Assembly: GCA_937952995.1 (NCBI GenBank)
Contig: CALFYB010000059.1
Span: 1-28,699, forward strand
DNA: 28,699 nt
Source: an uncultured Caulobacteraceae bacterium
GTDB lineage: Bacteria; Pseudomonadota; Alphaproteobacteria; Caulobacterales; Caulobacteraceae
Direction of reading: 5' to 3'
The notes below the pieces were generated by a model. The model ran no database searches and had not been told where the DNA came from. It saw nothing but the letters and a program-made list of their open reading frames with translations. Below, piece after piece: positions 16,161-23,034 of the stretch (the stretch's first letter is position 1; each line of letters begins with the position of its first letter). A program made the translations under genes and the position numbers.

Positions 16161-16529
16161 TCAGGCCGCGACGCGACGAACGGCTTCGATCAGCTTGTCC
16201 GGATTGAAAGGCTTAACGATCCAGCCGGTCGCACCAGCCGAGCGCGCACGCTCCTTTTTTACCGAGTCACTTTCAGTGGTCAGGACCAAAATCGGGGTTG
16301 CGCGATGGCGTTCGCTCTTGCGCACCCCTTCGATGAATCCAAATCCATCCATGCGCGGCATATTGATATCGGTGATGATCACATCCGGCATCGCCATGGA
16401 TTCCAACACCTCGAGGCCATGGACCCCGTCCACGGCCTGCACCACGGTGAAACCGGCATCGCCGAGCGCCAGCATCAGCATGTCTCGCATCGTGCGGGAG
16501 TCATCGACGGTCAAAACAATCTTGCTCAA
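16161..16529 (-). CDS. cheY: Chemotaxis response regulator CheY (first copy)
   Basis: A single-domain receiver of 122 residues with D9-D10, phosphoacceptor D54 (IITDINMPRMDG), T84-T85 and K106 (IVKPF). The usual Tyr/Phe before the Lys is W103. It matches Caulobacter CheYI by position, between the STAS gene and cheA. The start is probably the TTG at 16529 (reads as SKIVLTVDDSRTMRD), with an AGGG site 8 bases upstream and four bases after the STAS stop. An ATG at 16574 is in frame but would add 15 residues inside the STAS gene, so I rejected it. It is a direct target of CheA. Confidence 0.93.
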   Translation of the reverse strand: MSKIVLTVDDSRTMRDMLMLALGDAGFTVVQAVDGVHGLEVLESMAMPDVIITDINMPRMDGFGFIEGVRKSERHRATPILVLTTESDSVKKERARSAGATGWIVKPFNPDKLIEAVRRVAA

Positions 16530-16533
16530 TGGA

Positions 16534-16824
16534 CTAGCCCTGCTGAACGAATGGCTGAAGATCCTCAGCACCAAAAAGGCTCAAGGCCTCTTGAAATGCG
16601 GAGGATGGTGAGGAAATGGCGAACGGCATGGCGTCTGCTGCCCAAGTGGCCTGCGCGGACATTAAGACCTGCAAACAAAGGCCGCCGAGACGCTGCACAT
16701 TGGAGGCGTCGACGTCCAAAGGCGTGTGACGCAGGGACAGGAGCTCCGAGCGCAGAGGAGCTGCGGCCTTGAGGTCCAGATTTTCGATCAGTTGCAGCCT
16801 CGAAGCAGAAGCAGATTCGGTCAT
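16534..16824 (-). CDS. STAS-domain protein (CheX-like in gene order)
   Basis: First gene of the che operon. The 96 residues form a STAS domain: an opening strand, LDLKAAAPLRSELL, then the DASNVQRLGGLCLQVLMSA block. S41 there sits at the position of the phosphorylatable serine in anti-sigma antagonists of the SpoIIAA type. Caulobacter has a small gene called cheX in this slot; it should not be confused with the CheX phosphatase of spirochetes. STAS proteins bind partners or nucleotides; the partner here is unknown. An AGAGGA site lies close before the ATG, and this start region is part of a 10-base inverted repeat. Confidence 0.85.
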   Translation of the reverse strand: MTESASASRLQLIENLDLKAAAPLRSELLSLRHTPLDVDASNVQRLGGLCLQVLMSAQATWAADAMPFAISSPSSAFQEALSLFGAEDLQPFVQQG

Positions 16825-16924
16825 TTAGGTCCTCTGGGTTTGGGGCAGCAAACCAAGTGTGGTGCGGTCGATGGCGGGCACTGGGCTCACCAAACGATAG
16901 CTATAACCACCTAAATGACAGAGG
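16821..16924 (-). promoter_or_regulatory. che operon leader with an inverted repeat covering the first start codon
   Basis: TCATTTAGGT (16821-16830 on the given strand) and ACCTAAATGA (16909-16918) form a perfect 10-base inverted repeat 78 bases apart. In the che mRNA the downstream arm contains the STAS gene's ATG. Next to it, CCTCTG (upstream) and CAGAGG (the Shine-Dalgarno region) can also pair, and the two pairings exclude each other. This could hide the ribosome-binding site or the start codon. The pairing is read from the sequence; the regulatory role is inferred. No convincing -35/-10 pair was found upstream. Confidence 0.4.
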
Positions 16925-16956
16925 CCAGTAAACAACTCATTTAATCATGAAATTCT

Positions 16957-17018
16957 AAAAGACGGGCGAAGGCGTCGTCTTGCCTCAAAAGGCTTGGGAC
17001 GGCGATGCAGCGCCGCCC
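16957..17018 (-). terminator. Probable transcription terminator(s) after pckG
   Basis: Just past the pckG stop, a GC-rich hairpin lies at 16996-17018 (GGG-A-CGGCG paired with CGCCG-C-CCC, loop ATGCAG). A second stem follows at 16959-16981 (AAGACG with CGTCTT). On the minus strand it runs directly into TTTT, the order expected of an intrinsic terminator. They separate pckG from the che operon transcribed in the same direction. Confidence 0.5.
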
Positions 17019-17037
17019 CACCTTTATCGAAGCCAGA

Positions 17038-18906
17038 CTAGTTCAATTCGCCTTCCAAGTGCCGTGCCAAGGCAGGGGTATCGTCCGCCTCAAGGCGCTC
17101 CATCAGGGCCTCAAGTTCTTGCCAAAGGGCCTTCGGCAAGCGGTCCGCAAACCTGTCATAGGCCGCCGGAATCAAGGACGCCTCTTCACGCCACACATCA
17201 CGGTCAACCGAAAGCAGCAGGTCCATCTGAGCCTCAGACAGGTTCAGGCCCGATGTGTCGATCGCGCCCTTGGCAGGCAGGTTGCCGATTGGCGTGGCTT
17301 GAGCCTGCGCCTTGCCCTCGAGACGTTCGACGATCCACTTCAGAACGCGGCTGTTCTCGCCATAGCCTGGCCAGACGAACTTGCCGCCCTCGTCCTTGCG
17401 GAACCAGTTAACGAAATAGATGCGCGGCAGCTTGGCCGCATCGGCCTTTTTGCCGATGGAGAGCCAATGGTTGAAATAGTCGCCCATATTGTAGCCGCAG
17501 AACGGCAGCATGGCGAAGGGGTCGCGGCGCAACTCGCCGACCTTGTTTTCCGCCGCAGCCGTACCTTCGGAGGCGACGTTCGAGGCCAAAAACACCCCAT
17601 GTTGCCAGTTAAAGGCTTCGGTCACCAACGGCACCGCAGATGCACGGCGACCGCCGAACAGGATGGCCGAGATCGGCACACCCTTAGGGTCTTCCCATTC
17701 CGAAGCCACAGTCGGGCACTGACCCGCAGGAGCGGCGAAACGGGCATTGGGATGGGCCGCAGGCTCGCCCAAGGCAGGGGTCCAAGGACGGCCCTTCCAG
17801 TCGGTCAGGCCCTCTGGCGGCGTTTCGGTCAGACCTTCCCACCAGACATCACCGTCCGAAGTGGTCGCGACATTGGTGAAGATGGTGTTGCCGTGAAGGG
17901 TCTCGATTGCATTGCGATTGGTGTGCTTGCCGGTCCCTGGAGCCACGCCAAAGAAGCCTGCCTCTGGATTGATGGCATAGAGCCTCCCGTCGTCACCAAA
18001 GCGCATCCAGCTAATGTCGTCGCCGATGGTCTCAGCCTTCCAGCCGGGGATGGTCGGTTGCAGCATGGCCAGATTGGTCTTGCCGCAGGCGCTCGGGAAG
18101 GCGGCCGTGACATAGTGGACGGCACCTTGCGGCGAGGTCAGCTTGAGGATCAGCATGTGCTCGGCCAGCCAGCCCTCATCGCGGGCCATGACCGAGGCAA
18201 TGCGCAGCGCGTAGCACTTCTTGCCCAGCAAGGCGTTGCCGCCATAGCCTGACCCATAGGACCAGATCTCGCGGCTCTCGGGATAATGGACAATATACTT
18301 GTCGTCATTACAGGGCCACGGCACATCGGCCTGCCCCTCAGCCAAGGGGGCACCAAGGCTGTGGACTGCAGGCACAAAGAACCCGTCCTCGCCGATGGCT
18401 TCCAGCGCCGCCGTGCCCATACGGGTCATGACGCGCATTGAAACGGCGACATAAGCGCTGTCAGTGAGCTCAACGCCCAGCGCACTGATGCGCGAGCCGA
18501 TAGGACCCATGCTGAACGGCACAACATAGAGCGTGCGGCCCTTCATACAGCCTGCGAACAGGCCCTGAAGCTTGGCGCGCATCTGATCCGGAGCCATCCA
18601 GTTGTTGGTTGGACCGGCGTCGATCTCGTTTTCCGAACAGATGAAGGTGCGGCTCTCCACCCGGGCAACGTCGCGCGGATCAGAATTGGCGGCGAAGGAG
18701 TTGGGCCGCTTGGCAGGGTCGAGGCGAACCATGGTTCCCGAGGCGACCAACTCTGCGGTCAACTTTTCCCACTCCTCGTCGGAGCCATCGCACCAGTGGA
18801 CCCGGTCGGGGGTCGTCAAGGCGGCGATTTCACGGACCCAAGCGACGAGTTTGGTATGTTTAGTTGGCGCAGGCTCAAGTCCGGGAACAGAGGAAGCATT
18901 CGTCAC
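17038..18906 (-). CDS. pckG: Phosphoenolpyruvate carboxykinase (GTP)
   Basis: Converts oxaloacetate and GTP to PEP, the first committed step of gluconeogenesis. The 622 residues and motifs identify the GTP-dependent class, not the ~530-residue ATP class. The P-loop is AAFPSACGKTNLAM with the hyper-reactive C274. The metal ligands are K230 (LLGKKCYALR), H250 (AEHMLIL) and D297 (GDDISW). FSMGPIGS and IWSYGSGYGGNALL are also GTP-class signatures. The GTG start has a GGAG site 8 bases upstream. It is a single-gene unit: the divergent asd lies 430 bases away, and a terminator separates it from the che operon. An AT-rich TTATAT stretch upstream (about 18969-18974) could be a -10, without a good -35. 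Confidence 0.97.
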   Translation of the reverse strand: MTNASSVPGLEPAPTKHTKLVAWVREIAALTTPDRVHWCDGSDEEWEKLTAELVASGTMVRLDPAKRPNSFAANSDPRDVARVESRTFICSENEIDAGPTNNWMAPDQMRAKLQGLFAGCMKGRTLYVVPFSMGPIGSRISALGVELTDSAYVAVSMRVMTRMGTAALEAIGEDGFFVPAVHSLGAPLAEGQADVPWPCNDDKYIVHYPESREIWSYGSGYGGNALLGKKCYALRIASVMARDEGWLAEHMLILKLTSPQGAVHYVTAAFPSACGKTNLAMLQPTIPGWKAETIGDDISWMRFGDDGRLYAINPEAGFFGVAPGTGKHTNRNAIETLHGNTIFTNVATTSDGDVWWEGLTETPPEGLTDWKGRPWTPALGEPAAHPNARFAAPAGQCPTVASEWEDPKGVPISAILFGGRRASAVPLVTEAFNWQHGVFLASNVASEGTAAAENKVGELRRDPFAMLPFCGYNMGDYFNHWLSIGKKADAAKLPRIYFVNWFRKDEGGKFVWPGYGENSRVLKWIVERLEGKAQAQATPIGNLPAKGAIDTSGLNLSEAQMDLLLSVDRDVWREEASLIPAAYDRFADRLPKALWQELEALMERLEADDTPALARHLEGELN

Positions 18907-19053
18907 AGGGTCGTCTCCAAAATTCGATCCGACCGCGCCCTGCTGAACGGGCGTCGATCGGCAACAAATATAACAAAATCAGAAGACTAAAAGCGCCGTC
19001 CGATCCGCTACCGGTCCCAATCACTTCGATGATCTACGCCATCATCGAATACC
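18907..19053. promoter_or_regulatory. Divergent pckG upstream region with a 9-base dyad
   Basis: No conserved gene is recognisable in this part of the 430-base pckG-asd gap. It holds the pckG ribosome-binding site (GGAG), an AT-rich stretch at 18962-18985 that may contain the pckG promoter, and a perfect inverted repeat at 19025-19049. The repeat is TTCGATGAT, a 7-base spacer, then ATCATCGAA. It has no T-run after it, so an operator or an RNA hairpin is more likely than a terminator. Confidence 0.45.
19025..19049. repeat. Perfect 9+9 inverted repeat
   Basis: TTCGATGAT at 19025-19033 and ATCATCGAA at 19041-19049 with the spacer CTACGCC. The half-site centres are 16 bases apart, a spacing compatible with a dimeric repressor or activator. 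It lies between the two divergent genes pckG and asd and just before a possible small-gene start (GTG at 19054). Confidence 0.8.
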
Positions 19054-19331
19054 GTGAGCCATTGGTTTCAACCGCAAAGCATGGGCGAGGCCCAAGCCAA
19101 AAAGGTCACGTTAAAAATCCGTTTAGAAGATCAAGACGGCCGGGGCAAACCCTCCAAGGGCGAGTCCGGCAATGATTACGCTGTCATCGTAAAAAATGCC
19201 GCACGCTGACAGTCGGGCGCGGCACCAATGTCACGCTGAGCGCTAGCGGCCCCGAATCAGCCATCCCCGTCTTGCACCCAAGGCAATTGAAGCGTATCGC
19301 TCCGGCCTCTCTTAAAGAGACAGAGGAGTAA
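19054..19331 (+). pseudogene. Possible small gene broken by a one-base frameshift, upstream of asd
   Basis: From GTG 19054 (or ATG 19081) a frame runs to a TGA at 19207-19209, giving 51 (or 42) residues: KKVTLKIRLEDQDGRG, then GNDYAVIVKNAAR. From 19176 the -1 frame is open to a TAA at 19329-19331, with plausible codon use (LTVGRGTNVTLSASG, ending LKETEE). The two would join into one ~92-residue protein if the A-run at 19191-19196 had one more A. The stop lies four bases before the asd ATG, and GAGGAG at its end serves as the asd ribosome-binding site. I do not recognise the product. Alternatives are chance open frames, a sequencing error in the A-run, or slippage at A-AAA-AAT. Confidence 0.3.
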
Positions 19332-19335
19332 TGCG

Positions 19336-20364
19336 ATGGGGTACCGTGTGGCCGTCGTCGGCGCCACCGGCAATGTGGGCCGTGAAATGATGAACATCCT
19401 TGAGGAACTGGAGTTCCCCATTGATGAAATCCATGCCGTGGCATCACGAAAATCCGTCGGCATGGAGGTCTCCTACGCCGAGCGCACCTTGAAGTGCGTG
19501 GCACTGGACAGCTTCGACTTCTCGACCGTCGACATCGTGCTGATGTCGGCTGGCGGCTCTGTGTCCAAGGAATGGTCTGAAAAGATCGGCGCAGCGGGCC
19601 CCGTGGTCATCGACAATTCGTCGGCCTGGCGCATGCACCCGGACGTTCCCCTGATCGTGCCGGAAGTGAACCCCGACGCTATCGAGGGCTTCCGCAAGAA
19701 GAACATTATCGCCAATCCAAACTGCTCGACCGCGCAACTGGTCGTGGCCCTCAAGCCACTGCACGATGAAGCGCGGATCAAGCGGGTTGTGGTCTCGACC
19801 TACCAGTCCGTCTCTGGCGCGGGCAAGGAAGGCATGGACGAGCTTTGGAACCAGACCAAGGGCGTCTTCGTCCTCGGTGCGCCACCGCCAAAGAAGTTCT
19901 CCAAGCAGATCGCCTTCAACGTCATTCCGCATATTGATGACTTCCTGGACGACGGCACGACCAAGGAAGAGTGGAAGATGACGGCCGAGACGCAAAAGAT
20001 TCTCGACCCCATGATCCAACTGACCGCGACCTGCGTTCGGGTCCCCGTCTTTGTCGGCCACTCTGAAGCCGTCAATATCGAGTTTGAAACCCCGATGGAC
20101 GAGGACGAGGCCCGCGAAATCCTGCGCGAAGCCCCTGGCGTCGTCGTCTTGGACCGGCGCGAAGCGGGCGGCTACATCACGCCCGTCGAATGTGTCGGCG
20201 AGTTTGGCGTCTATATCAGCCGCATCCGCAAGGACCCGACCATCAAGAACGGTCTGAACCTGTGGTGCGTGTCTGACAATCTGCGCAAGGGCGCGGCCTT
20301 GAACGCCGTGCAAATCGCTCAGCTTCTCGACCGTAGAGGTCTGCTGGAGCGTTCAGGCTCGTGA
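19336..20364 (+). CDS. asd: Aspartate-semialdehyde dehydrogenase
   Basis: Reduces aspartyl phosphate to aspartate semialdehyde, the branch point to lysine/diaminopimelate, threonine and methionine. The 342-residue protein has the NADP-binding GATGNVG at 9-15 and the active-site C130 in NPNCSTAQLV. Further conserved blocks are STYQSVSGAGKEGMDEL and the substrate-binding VFVGHSEAVNIEFE. The start ATG at 19336 has GAGGAG 7 bases upstream; an ATG at 19331 is out of frame. A TCTCTTAAAGAGA dyad (19308-19320) lies just before the ribosome-binding site. The stop overlaps the next gene's GTG by four bases. Confidence 0.97.
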   Translation: MGYRVAVVGATGNVGREMMNILEELEFPIDEIHAVASRKSVGMEVSYAERTLKCVALDSFDFSTVDIVLMSAGGSVSKEWSEKIGAAGPVVIDNSSAWRMHPDVPLIVPEVNPDAIEGFRKKNIIANPNCSTAQLVVALKPLHDEARIKRVVVSTYQSVSGAGKEGMDELWNQTKGVFVLGAPPPKKFSKQIAFNVIPHIDDFLDDGTTKEEWKMTAETQKILDPMIQLTATCVRVPVFVGHSEAVNIEFETPMDEDEAREILREAPGVVVLDRREAGGYITPVECVGEFGVYISRIRKDPTIKNGLNLWCVSDNLRKGAALNAVQIAQLLDRRGLLERSGS

Positions 20365-21272
20365 ACCCAGAGGCCGCAGCGAAAGAACAACGCGCTGCGG
20401 TCGCTGCGGCCATCTCTTGTTATCTAATGTGGGGGCTGATGCCCCTCATGTTCCAAGCCATGGGCCGGATCGGTATTTCTCCATGGGAGATTACCGGCCA
20501 CCGCGCCCTGTGGTCGGTGTTCTGGGCTGGCGGTCTGGTCCTGCTTGCGCGCCAAGGCGGCCAAGTCGTGGCCATCCTGCGCAATCCCAAACTGCTGGCA
20601 TGGCTGACCCTATCGGCCTTGCTGATCGGCCTGAACTGGCTGCTGTTCCTGATCACGGTCAATAGCGGCCATACGCTAGAGGCCAGCCTTGGCTACTATA
20701 TCAACCCCCTGATGAACATGCTGGCCGGGGCCTTGCTGTTTCGCGAGCGGATCAGCCGGGTGGGCATGGTGGCCATTGGCCTTGCGGTGATTGGCGTCCT
20801 GTTTCAGACCGCAGCGCTGGGCCATCCGCCCTTCATGTCGCTGGCACTGGCCCTGTCCTTTTGCCTCTATGGGATTTTGCGCAAGCAGATCGCTGCTGAT
20901 GCCCAGAGCGGCCTCTTTATCGAATGTCTGATCCTCACCGTGCCGGGTCTGGCCTATGTGGTTTGGCTCCAAATGCACGGCCAAGGCCATCTGGGTCAGG
21001 GCCTTAGCGCAACCAGCCTGCTCCTGCTGCTCGGCCCCGCGACAGTCGCCCCCCTAGCGGCCTTTGGCTGGGCCGCTCGGCGCATTCCGCTATCGACCAT
21101 GTCGTTCTTGCAGTTCATTGGCCCAACGGTGCAGTTCGCTATCGGACTAGCCAATGGCGAGGCCTTCACGCCCCTGCGCGCCCTGTCCTTTGTCTTTATC
21201 TGGACGGGCGTCGCGGTCTTTGCTTGGGGCGCTTGGCAAAGGTCGCGGCCTCAAGTTCAAGCCGCGACCTAA
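20361..21272 (+). CDS. rarD: RarD/EamA-family transporter
   Basis: A 303-residue inner-membrane protein of the drug/metabolite transporter superfamily, with about ten predicted membrane helices. The opening AISCYLMWGLMPLMFQAMG, the GHRALWSVFWAGGLVL segment and LNWLLFLITVNSGHTLEASLGYYINPL are typical of RarD (here in parts). The C-terminal EamA repeat ends in FIWTGVAVFAWGAW. RarD was named for chloramphenicol sensitivity in Pseudomonas; the physiological substrate is unknown. The GTG start overlaps the asd stop (GTGA), so it is cotranscribed and probably coupled. Its last codons contain a 10-base perfect inverted repeat. The gene ends four bases from the convergent phosphatase gene. Confidence 0.9.
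   Translation: MNPEAAAKEQRAAVAAAISCYLMWGLMPLMFQAMGRIGISPWEITGHRALWSVFWAGGLVLLARQGGQVVAILRNPKLLAWLTLSALLIGLNWLLFLITVNSGHTLEASLGYYINPLMNMLAGALLFRERISRVGMVAIGLAVIGVLFQTAALGHPPFMSLALALSFCLYGILRKQIAADAQSGLFIECLILTVPGLAYVVWLQMHGQGHLGQGLSATSLLLLLGPATVAPLAAFGWAARRIPLSTMSFLQFIGPTVQFAIGLANGEAFTPLRALSFVFIWTGVAVFAWGAWQRSRPQVQAAT
21240..21270. terminator. Strong hairpin at the rarD/phoD convergence
   Basis: AGGTCGCGGC (21240-21249) and GCCGCGACCT (21261-21270) form a perfect 10-base GC-rich stem with an 11-base loop. It lies over the last codons and stop of rarD and just past the phoD stop. It has no clear T-run on either side (TAAGGC one way, TTTGCC the other), so if it terminates transcription it does so imperfectly or with Rho. 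Confidence 0.5.
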
Positions 21273-21276
21273 GGCA

Positions 21277-22971
21277 TTAGACCCGCTTGATCGGACCGAC
21301 GCCGCCGCCCTGTTCAGGCGTCACGACCCATGATGACAGGGTCTTGGTTTCAAACGCCTTGCGCACCACCGTCGAGACCGCGATCAGGTCTCCACGGGCG
21401 CTGTCCTTAGTCAGGGTCAAGAGCACAAAGCCCTTGGCCGACTGATCGGTGAACAGAACCTCTGGATTGCGGCTGACATAGGCCTCATTCAGCGGCGCAT
21501 CCGGCATGACATCACCATAGCCGGGACTGGTAATTCCGGTCGCACCGAACTCGGCGGCGACCCGGGTCTTGCCGGACGCATCAAACAGGGCATTGACCCA
21601 AAAGGCATGGCTGTCGCCGGACAGGACGACCGGATGGGCCTTGGCCGCCTTGAACAGGTCATAGACCCGCTCGCGTGCCGCCGGATAACCATCCCAGCTA
21701 TCGAGATTGTAGGGCAGTTCAAGGGCGTTCAGTTCTGCAGCCTTGGCGATGCGCGCACGATAGTCTTCGGGCACCTTGGCCAGCAGGGCCGCCCAAGCTT
21801 CAGGACCCATGACCTTAGGCAGTTGCGGGCCCTTGACCCTAGCCATGACCACCTGATTGCCGAGCACCTGCCAGGTCTGTCCGGCCTTGATTGACCGGTC
21901 TAGCTCTTGGCTCAACCAAGCCTCTTGCGCAGGGCCCATCAGTTGGCGCGATGGGTGGTTGAGCTTGGCGTTGAAGGCCGCCTCGTCGGGCGCGGGACGA
22001 CCATCGGGGCCCTTGACCATCAGGTCAGCACCAAAGGTCAATTGCTTGTCTCGCGCGGTTAAGCGGGTTTCAGTCATGATCAAGGTCGCAATGTCGCCGA
22101 ACGAGAAGGACCGGTTGATGGCGGCTAGAGACTGACCGGGCGCAGGGTCCCGGATCGGCATCCATTCATTATAGGCGCGCAAAGCCACAGCCTTACGCGC
22201 GGCCCAGTCGCCCTCACTCGCAGGCTGATGGTTTTCGGCCCCATCCGCCCAACTGTCATTGGCCGTCTCGTGGTCGTCCCAGACCACGATCCAAGGCGCG
22301 CGGGCATGGGCAGCCTGAAGGTCCGGGTCGGCCTTATAAAGGGCGTGGCGTGCGCGATAGTCGGCGAGGGACACGATCTCATGGGCCGGTTCAGGCGCGC
22401 GGCCGATCTTGGCACCGATTGACATGCCGTAGTCGTCAGGACCCGCGCCATATTCATAGATATAGTCGCCAAGATGCAGCACCGCATCGACGCGCTCGAG
22501 CTTGGCAATGGCCTGATAGGCATTGAAATAGCCGGCTGGATAGAGCGAGCAACTGGCCACGGCCAGCACCACATCCTTCACCGAACCCGTCGGCAAGGTC
22601 CGTCCCCGGCCCACAGGCGAGGTGACGCCTTGGCAGATGAAGCGGTAGTGATAGTCCTGACCGGGCTTAAGGCCGCCGACATCGATCTTAACCGTGTGGT
22701 CTCGGGCCGGGTCTGCCACCGTCTGCCCCTTGGCGACGATGGTCTTGAAGCCCGCATCGGTGGCCAGTTCCCAGCGCACAACCGGCTTGGCACCCACAGC
22801 CGTGCTGACCCGCGTCCAAAGGATCAACCGGTCGCTGAGCGGATCACCACTGGCGACGCCGTGGGCAAAGACCACCTTGGTGTCCCGCGCCGAGGCCGAA
22901 CCGGCAGACAGGCTGGGCGAAGCAGCACCCATGCCCAGCAGGGCTAAGGCTTTACGACGATTGATGGTCAT
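21277..22971 (-). CDS. phoD: PhoD-type alkaline phosphatase/phosphodiesterase, Tat-exported
   Basis: A 564-residue periplasmic metallophosphatase. The N terminus INRRKALALLGMG followed by a small-residue stretch to about A28 is a twin-arginine signal peptide. The PhoD N-domain follows with FAHGVASGDPLSDRLILWTRV. Metal-site motifs of the family are present: C141 in AVASCS, D169 in HLGDYIYEYG, D232-D233 and H234 in WDDHETANDSW, and LSGDSHAFW near residue 450. Such enzymes release phosphate from mono- and diesters and need Fe/Ca, loaded before Tat export. An AGGGGA site lies 6 bases before the ATG. I saw no clear PHO box in the 63-base upstream gap, but the region is short and shared with the divergent rluD-like gene. 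Confidence 0.93.
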   Translation of the reverse strand: MTINRRKALALLGMGAASPSLSAGSASARDTKVVFAHGVASGDPLSDRLILWTRVSTAVGAKPVVRWELATDAGFKTIVAKGQTVADPARDHTVKIDVGGLKPGQDYHYRFICQGVTSPVGRGRTLPTGSVKDVVLAVASCSLYPAGYFNAYQAIAKLERVDAVLHLGDYIYEYGAGPDDYGMSIGAKIGRAPEPAHEIVSLADYRARHALYKADPDLQAAHARAPWIVVWDDHETANDSWADGAENHQPASEGDWAARKAVALRAYNEWMPIRDPAPGQSLAAINRSFSFGDIATLIMTETRLTARDKQLTFGADLMVKGPDGRPAPDEAAFNAKLNHPSRQLMGPAQEAWLSQELDRSIKAGQTWQVLGNQVVMARVKGPQLPKVMGPEAWAALLAKVPEDYRARIAKAAELNALELPYNLDSWDGYPAARERVYDLFKAAKAHPVVLSGDSHAFWVNALFDASGKTRVAAEFGATGITSPGYGDVMPDAPLNEAYVSRNPEVLFTDQSAKGFVLLTLTKDSARGDLIAVSTVVRKAFETKTLSSWVVTPEQGGGVGPIKRV

Positions 22972-23034
22972 GTGGGGTCCCCTGAGGAATCATTGCCTGA
23001 TATTGTTTTTAACGCGCCTTTGTGACGTTAGATT

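Noticed and set aside
16938..16952. CtrA-box-like TTAA-N7 element upstream of the che operon
   Set aside because: Only one half-site fits; the second is GTTT instead of TTAA, so I could not support a CtrA site.
18864..19175. 103-codon plus-strand frame overlapping the pckG start and running into the gap
   Set aside because: Basic, low-complexity translation; it begins antisense within pckG and shows no ribosome-binding site. The other frame starting at 19054 reads better.
19444..20313. Long open frame (about 289 codons) on the minus strand opposite asd
   Set aside because: It lies entirely antisense to a clear asd gene, has no family motif, and such mirror frames are common in GC-rich DNA.
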